The notes under the pieces are model-generated. The model was not told the DNA's origin and did no database searches. It saw only the letters and a list, made by a program, of their open reading frames with translations. A stretch of 64,000 nucleotides of DNA from an uncultured Prochlorococcus sp. (GTDB lineage Bacteria; Cyanobacteriota; Cyanobacteriia; PCC-6307; Cyanobiaceae), in NCBI GenBank assembly GCA_902591275.1, contig CACJAC010000001.1:40000-103999 (forward strand). The letters run 5' to 3'. Within the stretch, counting starts at the first letter, position 1. Every line of letters begins with the position of its first letter. Below, piece by piece: positions 17,512-27,300 of this stretch. The translations under genes were made by a program, and so were the position numbers.

Positions 17512-19282
17512 GGTGCAAAAGATTAAATTCAAATCTTTTGTTTTAATAATTCCAATATTAATTTTTTCTGGAATATCTTTTTATTTTTTTAGTCTAATAT
17601 TTAGCACCTTAAAATTTGACTTTTCTAAAAACAAAAAGTCTCGGGAAACCAAATATTCTTACGTAATATCATCTTCTGATAATAAGATACTAAGCAAATT
17701 AAGCCGCAAATTTGAAATAGATAATAGTTATCATAAAATTCCATTTTTTCTTAAACATTCTTTTATATCTTCTGAGGATAAAAGATTTTATAAACATAAT
17801 GGAATAGATTTAAAAGGTATTTCTCGTGCCCTTATTAAAAATATTAGAAGTGGTTATGTTAAAGAGGGAGGAAGTACGATTACACAACAAGTTGCTAGAT
17901 TACTTTTTCTAAATAATGATTTAAGTTTTCAGAGAAAAATCAAAGAAATATTTATATCACTCATACTTGAATTTAAATATAACAAAAATCAAATTTTAAA
18001 ATTATATTTAAATAATATTTATCTAGGATCAGGAGCATACGGGGTAGACGAGGCTGCCCAAGTTTATTTTGGAAAATTTATAGAAGAATTGACATTATCA
18101 GAGATCGGATTAATTGCAGGATTAGCTCCTGCTCCATCAATTTATTCACCTTATCAAAATTTAGAACTAGCTATTGAAAATAGAAATAAAGTTCTTGAAT
18201 CAATGTATGTTGATGGATATATTTCTCTTGCAAATAAGAATAAGGCTATTAAAGAAAAAATAAAGTTAAATTATCAAACATCTGATAATTTTTTAGATGA
18301 TAAATTATTAATAAACTTTATTCTTCAGGAAACAGATAAAAAAATTGGAAATAAAAATGATTATAAGTTTTTAAAAATTAAATCTTCTATCAACAAAGAT
18401 TGGCAAGAAAAGGGTCAAAAAATATCAAGATACGCAGGGCCTAAAGAACTCGAATTTGGTCTGTTATCTATCGAATCAAACACAGGTCTAATCAGGACAA
18501 TGATAACCAGCAAAAATCCAACAATTAATGAATACAATAGAGTGATTTCATCTGTAAGACCTTTAGGTTCTACTTTTAAAATAATCCCTTATGCTGCTGC
18601 ATTAATAGAAGGAATAAAATTAAGCGATAAATTTGAAGACTTACCAATATGCTGGGAAAGTTATTGCCCAAAAAATTTTTCAGAAGACTATAGAGGTTCA
18701 ATATCTTTGATTGAATCATTTAAAAGTTCATCAAATATCGTTCCAATATCAATAACAAAAATAATCGGCTTAAAAAATATTATTAATTTAGCGAATTCAT
18801 TTGGACTAGGTTACGAGCAAGAGTTTGAGGAATTCCCATCATTAGCTATTGGCGCCTACGGAGATAATCTTTTAAACATCACAAATGCATATTCTGCAAT
18901 AAACAATAATGGGAAGATTCAAAGCCCTGAAATCATAGAAAAAATAGAATCAATTAAAAAACAACCTATTTGGGAAAATAAATCTATTGCCAAGAAAATA
19001 TTAGATTTAAAAATAAACAAGAAAATAAATAAACTTCTTGAAAAATCTGTAAAAGAAGGAACTTCAAAAGCAGCCTTTATAAAAGGAAAGAAAATTTATG
19101 GGAAAACAGGAACATCTGATGGAAATAAAGATCTCTGGTTTATTGGTTCCATTGATAACCTCACAACAGGGATCTGGATAGGTTACGACGATAACAAGGA
19201 ATCTGAATTATCTAGTGGGAATGCAGCTTATTTATGGAAGAAGTTTATATCTGAAATTTATAAAATTCCAGTTAAAAAATAA
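17504..19282 (+). CDS. Class A penicillin-binding protein
   Basis: 592 aa bifunctional peptidoglycan synthase. After an N-terminal membrane anchor comes the GT51 glycosyltransferase domain (EDKRFYKHNGID, GGSTITQQVARL, LYLNNIYLGSGAYGVDEAA), then a transpeptidase domain with SxxK as STFK, SxN as SSN and KTG as KTGTSDGN. All catalytic motifs are present. The start may be TTG 17504, overlapping chlG by 8 bases, or GTG 17513 just after it. Shorter than E. coli PBP1a or 1b because accessory domains are absent. Confidence 0.93.
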   Translation: MLKVQKIKFKSFVLIIPILIFSGISFYFFSLIFSTLKFDFSKNKKSRETKYSYVISSSDNKILSKLSRKFEIDNSYHKIPFFLKHSFISSEDKRFYKHNGIDLKGISRALIKNIRSGYVKEGGSTITQQVARLLFLNNDLSFQRKIKEIFISLILEFKYNKNQILKLYLNNIYLGSGAYGVDEAAQVYFGKFIEELTLSEIGLIAGLAPAPSIYSPYQNLELAIENRNKVLESMYVDGYISLANKNKAIKEKIKLNYQTSDNFLDDKLLINFILQETDKKIGNKNDYKFLKIKSSINKDWQEKGQKISRYAGPKELEFGLLSIESNTGLIRTMITSKNPTINEYNRVISSVRPLGSTFKIIPYAAALIEGIKLSDKFEDLPICWESYCPKNFSEDYRGSISLIESFKSSSNIVPISITKIIGLKNIINLANSFGLGYEQEFEEFPSLAIGAYGDNLLNITNAYSAINNNGKIQSPEIIEKIESIKKQPIWENKSIAKKILDLKINKKINKLLEKSVKEGTSKAAFIKGKKIYGKTGTSDGNKDLWFIGSIDNLTTGIWIGYDDNKESELSSGNAAYLWKKFISEIYKIPVKK

Positions 19283-19291
19283 ATTATATGT

Positions 19292-20608
19292 TTAAGATTT
19301 ATAAGAAATTATTGCCGAATAAAATCCATCACCAGGATAATCCAAGCTAGGTAAAATTTGCTTTTGGCTAACCAATTTTAAAGTTTTGTTTTTTTCAATA
19401 AATCGTTCAATTAATAAATTATTTTCATCAGGACAAATAGTACAAGTTGAATAAACTAAAGTACCATCTTTTTTCAAAAGAGGAAAAATACCCTCCAAAA
19501 GTTTTTCCTGTAATAAAGTTAAAGATTTTATTTTTTCTTTACTCAAAGACCATCTAGAATCTGGATTTCTGGAAAGAGTTCCAATCCCTGAACATGGAGC
19601 ATCTAATAAAATCTTATCAAAATAAGATATAAACTTAGGATTTAATTCAATCAAACGCGTAGCATCAGCCTTAAGGGTATTAACAGATTTCAAATTTAAC
19701 CTTTCTAAATTTGATTGCAGTATTTTCAATCTTTTTGCTGATCTATCTACGGCAATTATTTCAGCACTATCATTTGTTAATTCTGCAAGGTGAGTAGACT
19801 TACTTCCTGGAGCTGCACAAGCATCTAAAATCTTTTCACCTTCTTTTGGATTTAAGAGCGGTGCTATCCACTGAGAAGATCTATCTTGAATTGTCCAAAG
19901 TCCATCACTATATCCTGGTAAATTTTTTATAGATCTTGGATTAGATTTTAAAGTAATTCCATTATGTAAATCTTTAATAATTTCAGCATCAATTTTATTT
20001 TCATGAAGTACTTTCAAAAAGTTATCTAAATTAGTTTTTAATTGGTTAATTCTCAAATCAATTGATGGTTTTTTATTAAATGCCTTAATGATATTTTCAC
20101 CCTCACTATTGCCGACCCATTTATAAAGATCATTCACAAGCCATAATGGAAATGATTCAAGATATGAAATTCTTTCTTTTCTATCAGAAGATAATTCCGG
20201 AAAGATTTTTTGTTCTAATTTTCTTGATGCATTTCTCAATATCGCATTTACAGTTCCCGCTAAACCATTTAAATCTGTTTTTTTAGCTACTTCTACAGTT
20301 GTAGAAATAGCAGCAGGAAATGGGATTTTATCCATTTTCAATAGTTGATACAATCCTATGTGTAGAAGCCATCTTAACTTTGGAGGCTGTTTTTTATGAT
20401 TAATTTTTGATGTATGATCCGTCCAAAGATCAAGAAATTTCCTATACCTTATGCATCCAAAAGATAATTCCGTAATAAAAGCTATATCAAGAGGATTAAA
20501 TTGATAATTTTTTAAAACCTTTTCAAGAGCATGATCAGAAAAATCACCAGAACTAACTTTTAATAAAATTTCCCAAGCTGCCTTTCTTTGTAAATATCCT
20601 ATGCTCAA
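19292..20608 (-). CDS. rsmB: 16S rRNA (cytosine-967-C5)-methyltransferase
   Basis: 438 aa. The N-terminal 140 residues form a NusB-like RNA-binding domain (RKAAWEILLKV, ELSFGCIRYRKFLD). The C-terminal half is the SAM-dependent m5C methyltransferase: DACAAPGSKSTHLAEL is motif I, DAPCSGIGTLSRNPD carries one catalytic Cys and VYSTCTICPDEN the other. It modifies position 967 of 16S rRNA. It is convergent with the penicillin-binding protein, 9 bases between stops. No anomaly. Confidence 0.95.
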   Translation of the reverse strand: MSIGYLQRKAAWEILLKVSSGDFSDHALEKVLKNYQFNPLDIAFITELSFGCIRYRKFLDLWTDHTSKINHKKQPPKLRWLLHIGLYQLLKMDKIPFPAAISTTVEVAKKTDLNGLAGTVNAILRNASRKLEQKIFPELSSDRKERISYLESFPLWLVNDLYKWVGNSEGENIIKAFNKKPSIDLRINQLKTNLDNFLKVLHENKIDAEIIKDLHNGITLKSNPRSIKNLPGYSDGLWTIQDRSSQWIAPLLNPKEGEKILDACAAPGSKSTHLAELTNDSAEIIAVDRSAKRLKILQSNLERLNLKSVNTLKADATRLIELNPKFISYFDKILLDAPCSGIGTLSRNPDSRWSLSKEKIKSLTLLQEKLLEGIFPLLKKDGTLVYSTCTICPDENNLLIERFIEKNKTLKLVSQKQILPSLDYPGDGFYSAIISYKS

Positions 20609-20659
20609 AATATAATTAATTTTTTAAAGATAACTTTACTATACAAAAAATTCAAAAAT

Positions 20660-20803
20660 TTAAACTACTTTTTCAATTGCAGAATTAAACCAAATAAAAC
20701 CTAAGATAGAAATAAGTGAAAGATTAAATCCTAAAAAAAGAAAGATATTTAAAGAATGGATTCTTTCCCGAAAAAATATTTTTTGCTCTTTTTGATACTT
20801 CAT
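20660..20803 (-). CDS. Small single-pass membrane protein, 47 aa
   Basis: Not recognised. A charged N terminus of about 15 residues (MKYQKEQKIFFRER) is followed by a hydrophobic segment (NIFLFLGFNLSLISILGFIW) and a short polar tail, giving a clear single-span topology. It lies 51 bases upstream of rsmB and 19 bases downstream of the 59-aa gene, on the same strand. Support comes from the coherent membrane profile and spacing, not from a family match, so it could be a chance frame. Confidence 0.45.
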   Translation of the reverse strand: MKYQKEQKIFFRERIHSLNIFLFLGFNLSLISILGFIWFNSAIEKVV

Positions 20804-20822
20804 TTTTAAAATAAAAACTTAT

Positions 20823-21002
20823 TCAGGATTTCAAACGGCAACCAATTTTGATAGAACCTGCATCAAGCATTCTGCCTAATTTAATTGCTATGGACTCCTC
20901 CAACCTAGTGAAATTAGATTGATGGGTAGTTATCCAATCTAATTCAGAAAAAGTAATAATTCCCGTCGAATTACTTTTTAAAAAAAGTGTTCCAATTTCC
21001 AT
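20823..21002 (-). CDS. Conserved-looking hypothetical protein, 59 aa
   Basis: Starts with ATG at 21002 and ends at TGA 20823. The protein has an organised soluble sequence: FLKSNSTGIITFSELDWI, then THQSNFTRLEESIAIKLGRML and the C-terminal GSIKIGCRL. The balanced composition, helix-like middle and lack of AT-driven Lys/Asn/Ile runs suggest a real gene, and I believe similar short proteins occur in other marine cyanobacteria, though I cannot name the family. Function unknown. It fills most of the 500-base stretch between rsmB and the photolyase gene. Confidence 0.7.
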   Translation of the reverse strand: MEIGTLFLKSNSTGIITFSELDWITTHQSNFTRLEESIAIKLGRMLDAGSIKIGCRLKS

Positions 21003-21106
21003 TAGAAAATCTAATTTTTTCTAAGTTAACATCCGTACTTAATATTTCTTCATAACATAATATTCTTTTAATTTTTCAAAGATAACTGTAGGTTATTACT
21101 CTTAAT

Positions 21107-22597
21107 TTATTGAATATCTCTTAAAAATTTATCGGCCGTTTTTAAGTGATTATTTAATTTTTCATCTGACATTTTATCGAGATTTCTTGTTAACATTGCC
21201 AGACGATATTGCTTTCTAAAAAAGCTTTCATTATCTTTAATAAATTTCCAAAATAAGCCATCCCATATTTCACACCATGGGCCACTTTTAAAATTAGACA
21301 TTTTTTTTACATAATTAGAGCTTGATATATATGGCTTTGTTGAAAAGATACCACCATCACTAAACTGACTCATTCCGTAAACATTTGGGACCATAACCCA
21401 ATCATAGGAATCAATAAACATTTCCATAAACCATTTATAAACTTGGTTGGGGTGAATTCTACATAGAAGCATAAAGTTGCCAACAATCATTAGCCGCTCA
21501 ATATGATGACAATAACCAAATTTAATAATATTTTTTATAACAACGTCTACTGGTTCAATTCCTGTATTTCCTTGATAAAAAGATTTTGGAATTGGCTTAT
21601 CTTCAAAATTCCAAAAATTACTATTTCGCATCTTTGTTCCATACTTTTTATAGACGAGGCAAATAAATTCTCTCCATCCAATAATTTGACGAATAAAACC
21701 CTCTAAAGAGTTAATAGGAACATTATTATTTTTTGCAAAAAGTAATGCTTTATTTACTACTACATCTGGGGTTAATAAGCCGCTATTTAAAAGAGGAGAA
21801 AGTAAACTGTGCCATAAAAAAGAATTTTCTTTAGATATAGCATCCTCATAATCTCCAAATAAGAAAAATCTATGTTTAAAAAAATCATTTAACCATTCAT
21901 CTGCCTCTTCAAAATTAGTTGGATATAAAAAGTTATTACTTTCTCCAATAAACTCAATATCGAAATTGGCTAATGACCTTTCTGCATTAACTACAAATTT
22001 ATTTTTTTGTAATTTAGGTGTATCAGGTATATTTATTTTTTTTGGTAATTTTTTTCTATTCATTTCATCGAAACTCCATTTACCACCTTCAGGAGTATCA
22101 TCAGGATAAACTAATATCTTTTGGCTCTTTCTTTGATTCTCATAAAATCTCCCCATAAGAGGTTTTTTTGAATTTGATGCAAATAAATCTTTTAAATGTT
22201 CACTGGTCATAAACATAGGAGAAGGCAAAATATTTAAAGCTAAATTATTACTTTCAACAAAATTATTAATCCTCTTCATTATTAAAAAATCATGAGGGTC
22301 AATGAGATTTATTTTCTGATATTTATTTTTAATAAATTCCGATAAGTAATCAACTGTAGAAACATTATTCTTGTTTTCGATGTATAAAACTTTAAAGCCA
22401 GATATTTCTAAATAATTTTTATAAGCGAGCATAGATGCTCTATGAAAAACTAACTTATTTTTATGGTTAATTAATTTATGAAATTTATCATTTCCAAAAA
22501 ATAATGAGTCTTCCAAAATCAAAACTTCACAATTTATTTTTAAGATTGGGCTTTCTCTAAAAAGTTGATTCGGGAAAATAATTGATACTTGTTTCAT
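21107..22597 (-). CDS. Cryptochrome/photolyase of the bacterial (6-4)/FeS-BCP-related group
   Basis: 496 aa, matching the COG3046 photolyase-related proteins. An N-terminal antenna domain ([12 protein letters not shown], then the [12 protein letters not shown] segment) is followed by a helical FAD domain with [35 protein letters not shown] and [12 protein letters not shown]. Known FeS-type members hold a [4Fe-4S] cluster with three closely spaced Cys after that last segment. Here the CxxC pair is missing and only Cys442 (GPWCEIWDG) remains, so the cluster is probably absent. Likely light-driven DNA repair. It overlaps the DUF2256 gene by 4 bases. Confidence 0.88.
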   Translation of the reverse strand: MKQVSIIFPNQLFRESPILKINCEVLILEDSLFFGNDKFHKLINHKNKLVFHRASMLAYKNYLEISGFKVLYIENKNNVSTVDYLSEFIKNKYQKINLIDPHDFLIMKRINNFVESNNLALNILPSPMFMTSEHLKDLFASNSKKPLMGRFYENQRKSQKILVYPDDTPEGGKWSFDEMNRKKLPKKINIPDTPKLQKNKFVVNAERSLANFDIEFIGESNNFLYPTNFEEADEWLNDFFKHRFFLFGDYEDAISKENSFLWHSLLSPLLNSGLLTPDVVVNKALLFAKNNNVPINSLEGFIRQIIGWREFICLVYKKYGTKMRNSNFWNFEDKPIPKSFYQGNTGIEPVDVVIKNIIKFGYCHHIERLMIVGNFMLLCRIHPNQVYKWFMEMFIDSYDWVMVPNVYGMSQFSDGGIFSTKPYISSSNYVKKMSNFKSGPWCEIWDGLFWKFIKDNESFFRKQYRLAMLTRNLDKMSDEKLNNHLKTADKFLRDIQ

Positions 22598-22725
22598 CTT
22601 TGCGACTTTCTGTTACTGCATCTTTTTGAACAGTAGATAACATCATCCCAACAGTTTTTCCATTTTTTACGCCACTCAAACGGCCTATTGCAAACAGGAC
22701 AAGTTTTAGTAGAAAGATTTTTCAA
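22594..22725 (-). CDS. DUF2256 zinc-finger-like small protein, 43 aa
   Basis: Runs from TTG 22725 to TGA 22594. The sequence [16 protein letters not shown], then VIYCSKRC, is the DUF2256 signature: two CxxC-like pairs, likely binding zinc. Function unknown; the family is often encoded beside photolyase-like genes. It begins 3 bases after the TIGR03643 stop and overlaps the photolyase start by 4 bases, so it is part of the same operon. The TTG start is the only candidate after the upstream stop. Confidence 0.82.
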   Translation of the reverse strand: MKNLSTKTCPVCNRPFEWRKKWKNCWDDVIYCSKRCSNRKSQR

Positions 22726-22728
22726 AAT

Positions 22729-22965
22729 TTATAATTTTCTTTTATGAGTAGATTTAAATCTAGTTGAATCTTTAAGGGCCATATGTTTTGTATTTCTTCC
22801 CGAAACTCTCTTTCTCCAGACTTTGAAAGATTTGGGTTTAAGATTTTGACGCATAATTTTTATCGCATCTTCCTCTTTTAAACCAAATTGATACTCGATA
22901 GCTTCAAAGGGTGTTCTATCTTCCCAACACATTTCTATTATTCTGTCTATATCGATACTTTCCAT
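22729..22965 (-). CDS. TIGR03643/DUF2805 family protein
   Basis: 78 aa. The sequence IDRIIEMCWEDRTPFEAIEYQFGL, given here by its key parts RIIEMCWEDRTPFEAI and EEDAIKIMR, followed by SFKVWRKRVSGR and a basic tail, matches the TIGR03643 family, a small helix-turn-helix-like protein. Function unknown, but it often neighbours DUF2256 and photolyase genes. Here it lies between the DCC thiol protein (2 bases upstream) and DUF2256 (3 bases downstream). A nucleic-acid-binding role is suggested only by the helical, basic character. Confidence 0.82.
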   Translation of the reverse strand: MESIDIDRIIEMCWEDRTPFEAIEYQFGLKEEDAIKIMRQNLKPKSFKVWRKRVSGRNTKHMALKDSTRFKSTHKRKL

Positions 22966-22967
22966 AT

Positions 22968-23372
22968 TTATTGTTCACATTGTGAGGTACAAAGTTTTTC
23001 AATATCGGATCTACCTGTAATTTGAAGTCTATATTTTGCCCAATATCTGTAAACCAATCTCAATAATGGAGATAAGAGATTAATCTTCAAGGGATAATAA
23101 ACCCAACCTAAACCAACTAATTCATAAGAATATGCAAGTACATCTAGTCCCCTAATAATTTCACCATTTTCAATAATCCCATGCAGGTTTGACATAGCTT
23201 CTGAATATGAGATGTCATTAAAAAGACTTTGATCATAATCCTTACTATTAATATCTATAAATGTAATTTGATTTAAGATATCTCTTTTTTTAAGAAAATT
23301 TGTTTCTCTCAAACAAAGTGGACAACCACCATCGAATAAAAAGGTTAATTTATTTTTCATATTTTTATTCAA
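22968..23372 (-). CDS. DCC-family (DUF393) thiol-disulfide-like protein
   Basis: 134 aa. The N-terminal FLFDGGCPLCLRE has the DxxCxxC motif that names the DCC family, a thioredoxin-like group of unknown function. The rest, with HGIIENGEIIRGLDVLAY and a hydrophobic YPLKINLLSPLLRLVYRYWA segment, fits the family. It is the first gene of the photolyase cluster. A redox service to the photolyase or its cofactor is a reasonable guess from location only. Confidence 0.86.
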   Translation of the reverse strand: MNKNMKNKLTFLFDGGCPLCLRETNFLKKRDILNQITFIDINSKDYDQSLFNDISYSEAMSNLHGIIENGEIIRGLDVLAYSYELVGLGWVYYPLKINLLSPLLRLVYRYWAKYRLQITGRSDIEKLCTSQCEQ

Positions 23373-23478
23373 ATATAGAAATTAAATAACTTTTTTGTGG
23401 AATAAAAAATTTTTTTTAGAGTATAAGCTTTATAAAGCCTTAATAATTGCTAGTTCTAATTTAGTGAAATTATATTAT

Positions 23479-23523
23479 CTTATTAATTAATAAGCCATTG
23501 ATTAAGGGATACATCAATGGTTT
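23479..23523. repeat. Palindrome and adjacent 11-bp inverted repeat
   Basis: A perfect 16-base palindrome (23479-23494) touches a stem-loop with arms at 23492-23502 and 23513-23523 (one G-T wobble, 10-base loop). It lies in the 165-base gap between two minus-strand genes, so it may end the transcript of the 67-aa gene, although no U tract follows. The rest of this gap shows nothing else. Confidence 0.4.
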
Positions 23524-23537
23524 AAAACTATTTATGA

Positions 23538-23741
23538 TCAGTCATCTAGAAGATGAACTCCTTCTCCTATATCAGGAGTAAATTTACAATATTTTTCAAA
23601 AATAAGTCCAACACCTCTCATTTTTTCTCCTAATTCATCGTTAAATTTATTCCATTCTTCCGATTCACGATCAGGTAAATCCCACCCTTGTTTTTCTACC
23701 ATACTTGTTATTACTGTATAGTCCCATTCTATGTATGCCAT
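23538..23741 (-). CDS. Hypothetical protein, 67 aa
   Basis: Not recognised. The protein is acidic and soluble with several Trp residues (IEWDYTVITSMVEKQGWDLPD, read as two short segments, then EEWNKFNDELGEKMRGVGLIFEKYCKF in pieces). It has no signal or membrane segment. Composition is far from random AT-driven coding, which supports a real gene. It stands alone, divergent from trmH, with about 100 bases between them. No function can be proposed. Confidence 0.65.
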   Translation of the reverse strand: MAYIEWDYTVITSMVEKQGWDLPDRESEEWNKFNDELGEKMRGVGLIFEKYCKFTPDIGEGVHLLDD

Positions 23742-23837
23742 TGAGTTAATTTAAACTACCAAAATATTATAAACCAAGAGATTTAATAGGTAATCAATAT
23801 TTTTTGAATATAATTTAAAAGTGTGAAAAAATTATAA

Positions 23838-24509
23838 ATGTCAATTTTGCCAAGAAGATTTGAACGAATCAAAAGTGTTTTAGATTGCAGAATGAAAAAC
23901 TTGACTGTTTTAATTGAGGATGTCAATAAACCACATAATTTATCTGCGATATTAAGGACATGTGATGCAGCAGGAGTTTTCGAAGCAAATTTTATTAGCA
24001 AAACAAATGCCGTTAAGACTTTTAATAGTACTGCTCAAGGAAGTCAAAAATGGGTAAAACTGAATAATCATGAAAACACTATCAAGGCAATATCTGATTT
24101 AAAGAATAAGGGTTTTAAATTATATGGAACGACTCTTAATAGTAAATCAGTAGATTATAGAAGTTTTGATTATTCTCAAAATACATGTTTTGTTTTAGGA
24201 GCAGAAAAATGGGGACTAAGTAATGAACTTATATCAATGGTTGATGAATCAATTTTTATACCTATGAGAGGTATGGTTCAATCTCTGAATGTTTCAGTTG
24301 CTGCTTCTATATTATTATTTGAAGCTGTTCGTCAAAGAAAAAATAAAGGTATATTGCCCGCTAATGGAGAAGGGTTAAATATGGACGAATATCAAAAAAC
24401 ACTTTTTGAATGGTGTTACCCAGAATTAGCTGCGGTGTATAAAAAATCAGCTAAAGAATATCCAAAGTTGAATGATCAAGGAGAACTTGATCCTGTTAGA
24501 GATAACTAA
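23838..24509 (+). CDS. trmH: tRNA (guanosine-2'-O)-methyltransferase
   Basis: 223-aa SPOUT enzyme methylating G18 in the tRNA D-loop. The N-terminal RRFERIKSVLDCRMKNLTVLIEDV (seen in parts) and NLSAILRTCDAAGV carry the conserved Arg and Asn residues. The knot motifs are VLGAEKWGLSNE and IPMRGMVQSLNVSVAASILLFE. A short C-terminal extension (residues 175-223) is typical of TrmH. It is convergent with the ABC permease gene, 2 bases between stops. Confidence 0.93.
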   Translation: MSILPRRFERIKSVLDCRMKNLTVLIEDVNKPHNLSAILRTCDAAGVFEANFISKTNAVKTFNSTAQGSQKWVKLNNHENTIKAISDLKNKGFKLYGTTLNSKSVDYRSFDYSQNTCFVLGAEKWGLSNELISMVDESIFIPMRGMVQSLNVSVAASILLFEAVRQRKNKGILPANGEGLNMDEYQKTLFEWCYPELAAVYKKSAKEYPKLNDQGELDPVRDN

Positions 24510-24511
24510 AT

Positions 24512-25393
24512 TTATTCAGAATTCTGACTATCAAAAATTTCTTCAAGGTCCTCTCCTATAAAAGAAAGACCTAAAACTAAAAAAAACATTGCTAAACCTG
24601 GGAACAAGGCCGTCCACCAGATACCTGTGGGTAAAGCGGCAAGAGCCAGATTTAAATCACTTCCCCACTCTGGGACATCTGCAGGAACTCCAAGGCCTAA
24701 AAATCCTAAACTTCCTAATACCAAAACAGCATCTGCAGCATTTAGGGTAAGCAGAATAGGCAATGGTGTTATTACATTTGGGAGAATATATTTAAAAATA
24801 ATTTTTTTAACATCAGCTCCTGCAACTTGAGCTGCCTCCACATAAGTTTCGGATTTAACCAATATTGTCTGATTTCTGATTAATCTAAAATATTGAGGAG
24901 AGTAAACAATACACAATGCCAAAGCCGCGTTAAGGATACCCTTACCCAATACAAAAGCCACAACAACTGAAAGCAAAATTACAGGTATTGAAAAAATAGT
25001 ATCCATTATTAGTGATAAGCATTTATCAAAAAAACCACCAAAATATCCACTTAATAATCCCAATGGCAAACCCAAACTTAATGAAAAAAGAATAGCTAAG
25101 AATACAACTTCTATCGCTAATGATGATCCTTGCAAAGTTCTTAAGCAAACATCTCTTCCTAATCTATCTGTGCCACAAAAATGATTAAGAGAAGGAGGGG
25201 CAAAGATATCATTGCTTAACATTGAAAATGAATAGCCAAAAAAATTATTGGCCTCTAAAAATTTCATTATTAAAACGACAAGAAGATAAAAAAGTACAAT
25301 TAAAAATCCAGCTTTTCTTATATTTGAGCCGACACGATTAAATGAGTTAATATCCAAAATCTTTTTGTAAAGATATAAATGAAATATACCCAA
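24512..25393 (-). CDS. Oligopeptide/dipeptide-type ABC transporter permease
   Basis: 293 aa, DppC/OppC family. The N-terminal cytoplasmic and first membrane segment are followed by the family marker HFCGTDRLGRDVCLRTLQG and the inner-membrane domain with the EAA loop (VEAAQVAGADVKKIIFKYILPN, seen as EAAQVAGAD). The end [23 protein letters not shown] is typical. It imports peptides or similar compounds with an ATPase, a DppB partner and a binding protein that are not adjacent. I use the TTG at 25393, but a later start within the first 25 codons is possible. Confidence 0.9.
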   Translation of the reverse strand: MGIFHLYLYKKILDINSFNRVGSNIRKAGFLIVLFYLLVVLIMKFLEANNFFGYSFSMLSNDIFAPPSLNHFCGTDRLGRDVCLRTLQGSSLAIEVVFLAILFSLSLGLPLGLLSGYFGGFFDKCLSLIMDTIFSIPVILLSVVVAFVLGKGILNAALALCIVYSPQYFRLIRNQTILVKSETYVEAAQVAGADVKKIIFKYILPNVITPLPILLTLNAADAVLVLGSLGFLGLGVPADVPEWGSDLNLALAALPTGIWWTALFPGLAMFFLVLGLSFIGEDLEEIFDSQNSE

Positions 25394-25436
25394 TTCTTTA
25401 AAAAATAAATAGCTATAAATTTTAAATTAAAAGAAA

Positions 25437-27245
25437 TTACTGGTTTAATTTCAAGACTGCCATAAAAGCTTCTTGAGGGACTTCAACTTTACCCATTGCC
25501 TTCATCCTCTTTTTACCTTTGGCTTGTTTCTTTAAAAGTTTCTTTTTCCTAGAAATATCCCCTCCATAACATTTAGATAAAACATCCTTTCGCAAAGCAC
25601 TTATGCTTTCACTTGCAATAATCCTGCTACCGATTGATGCTTGAATAGGTATTTTAAATTGTTGTTTTGGAATAAGTTCTTTTAATTTCTCAACTAAACT
25701 TCTGCCAATTCCATAAGCCTTATCTTTATGAACAATCGAAGTCAATGGATCTGCTCTTTCTGAATTTATTAGAACATCTAATCTAACAAGGTCATTTTTT
25801 CTATAGCCGATCAAATGATATTCCATTGATGCATAACCTTGGGTTCTACTTTTCATTTGATCAAAGAAATCTGTAACAACTTCTGCTAATGGAATTTCAT
25901 AAATCAAGGTAACTCTATCTGTTGTTATGTATTTCATATCTATAAATACTCCCCTTCTTTCCTGACATAAACCCATTAATGTTCCATTAAATTCATTGGG
26001 AGCATAAATTTCCATTTTCACATAAGGTTCTTCTATTGATTCTCTAAGTTGTGGATCAGGAATCGTAGAAGGATTATCAATAAAGATATGTTCCTGCTGA
26101 TTTAAATTAACTTTATAAATAACTGATGGTGCCGTTACGATTAGATCCAAGTCGTATTCTCTTTCTAATCTTTCTTGAACAATCTCCATATGAAGAAGTC
26201 CTAGGAATCCGCACCTAAATCCGAAGCCCATTGCGCTACTGGTTTCGGGCTCATATTTTAAAGCTGCATCAGATAATTGTAATTTTTCTAGTGATACTCT
26301 TAAATCTGGGAATTGATCAGCATCAGTCGGGAATAATCCACAAAAAACCATAGGATTTGCTGTCTTATATCCAGGCAAAGGATCATTGGCAGGCGAATTT
26401 AAAAGAGTAATCGTATCTCCTACTCTCGCGTCAGCAACTGATTTTATAGAAGCAGCTAAATAACCAACTTCTCCTGCATGTAATTCATCAACTTGCTGCT
26501 GATCAGGCGCCATTATTCCTATCTCATCTAATTCATAATTTTTCTTACTTGCCATTAGTAATATTTTTTCTCTCTTATTTAGAGACCCAGATATCACCCT
26601 GAAATAAACAATAACTCCCCTGTACGGATCATAATAAGAATCAAAAATCAGTGCCTTTGTAGGTAGTTTAATTTCATCTTGAGGAGGAGGTACTCTTCTT
26701 ACGATTGCTTCCAAAATATCTTTAATACCAACTCCAGTTTTTGCTGAACAATTTATTGCATTAGATGTATCTAGTCCAATAATTTCCTCTATTTCTTGTT
26801 TTATTTTTTCAGCATCAGCACCTGGTAAATCAACTTTATTTAAAACAGGAATTATTTCAAGATTATTTTCTAAGGCAAGATAAACATTAGCTAAGGTTTG
26901 AGCTTCTACTCCTTGACTTGCATCAACAACAAGTAAGGCGCCTTCACAAGCTTGAAGAGATCTACTAACCTCATAAGAGAAATCAACATGCCCAGGAGTA
27001 TCTATTAAGTTCAAAACATATTCTTGGGAATCGTCAGCTTTATATTTCATCCTAGCGGCCTGTAACTTGATAGTAATTCCTCTCTCTCTTTCAAGATCCA
27101 TACTGTCCAAAAATTGTTCTTGCATATCCCTTTGCTGTACAGTACCAGTATCTTGAAGCAACCTATCTGCAAGGGTAGATTTACCATGGTCAATATGAGC
27201 GATAATGCAGAAATTTCTAATTTTTGAAACCGATATATCAGTCAT
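25437..27245 (-). CDS. lepA: Elongation factor 4
   Basis: 602-aa translational GTPase that back-translocates stalled or mis-translocated ribosomes. G1 [10 protein letters not shown] near residue 15, G2 within [11 protein letters not shown]3 DTPGHVDF and G4 NKVDLPGA are all intact. The C-terminal domain has the LepA-specific [20 protein letters not shown] region and a basic tail. No anomaly. It lies 55 bases downstream of mqo on the same strand and 43 bases upstream of the ABC permease gene. Confidence 0.98.
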
Positions 27246-27300
27246 ATAGAAAGAAAAATTCTCCTGTTATTACATCTTGATTAATATTAGCTAATTAGAA

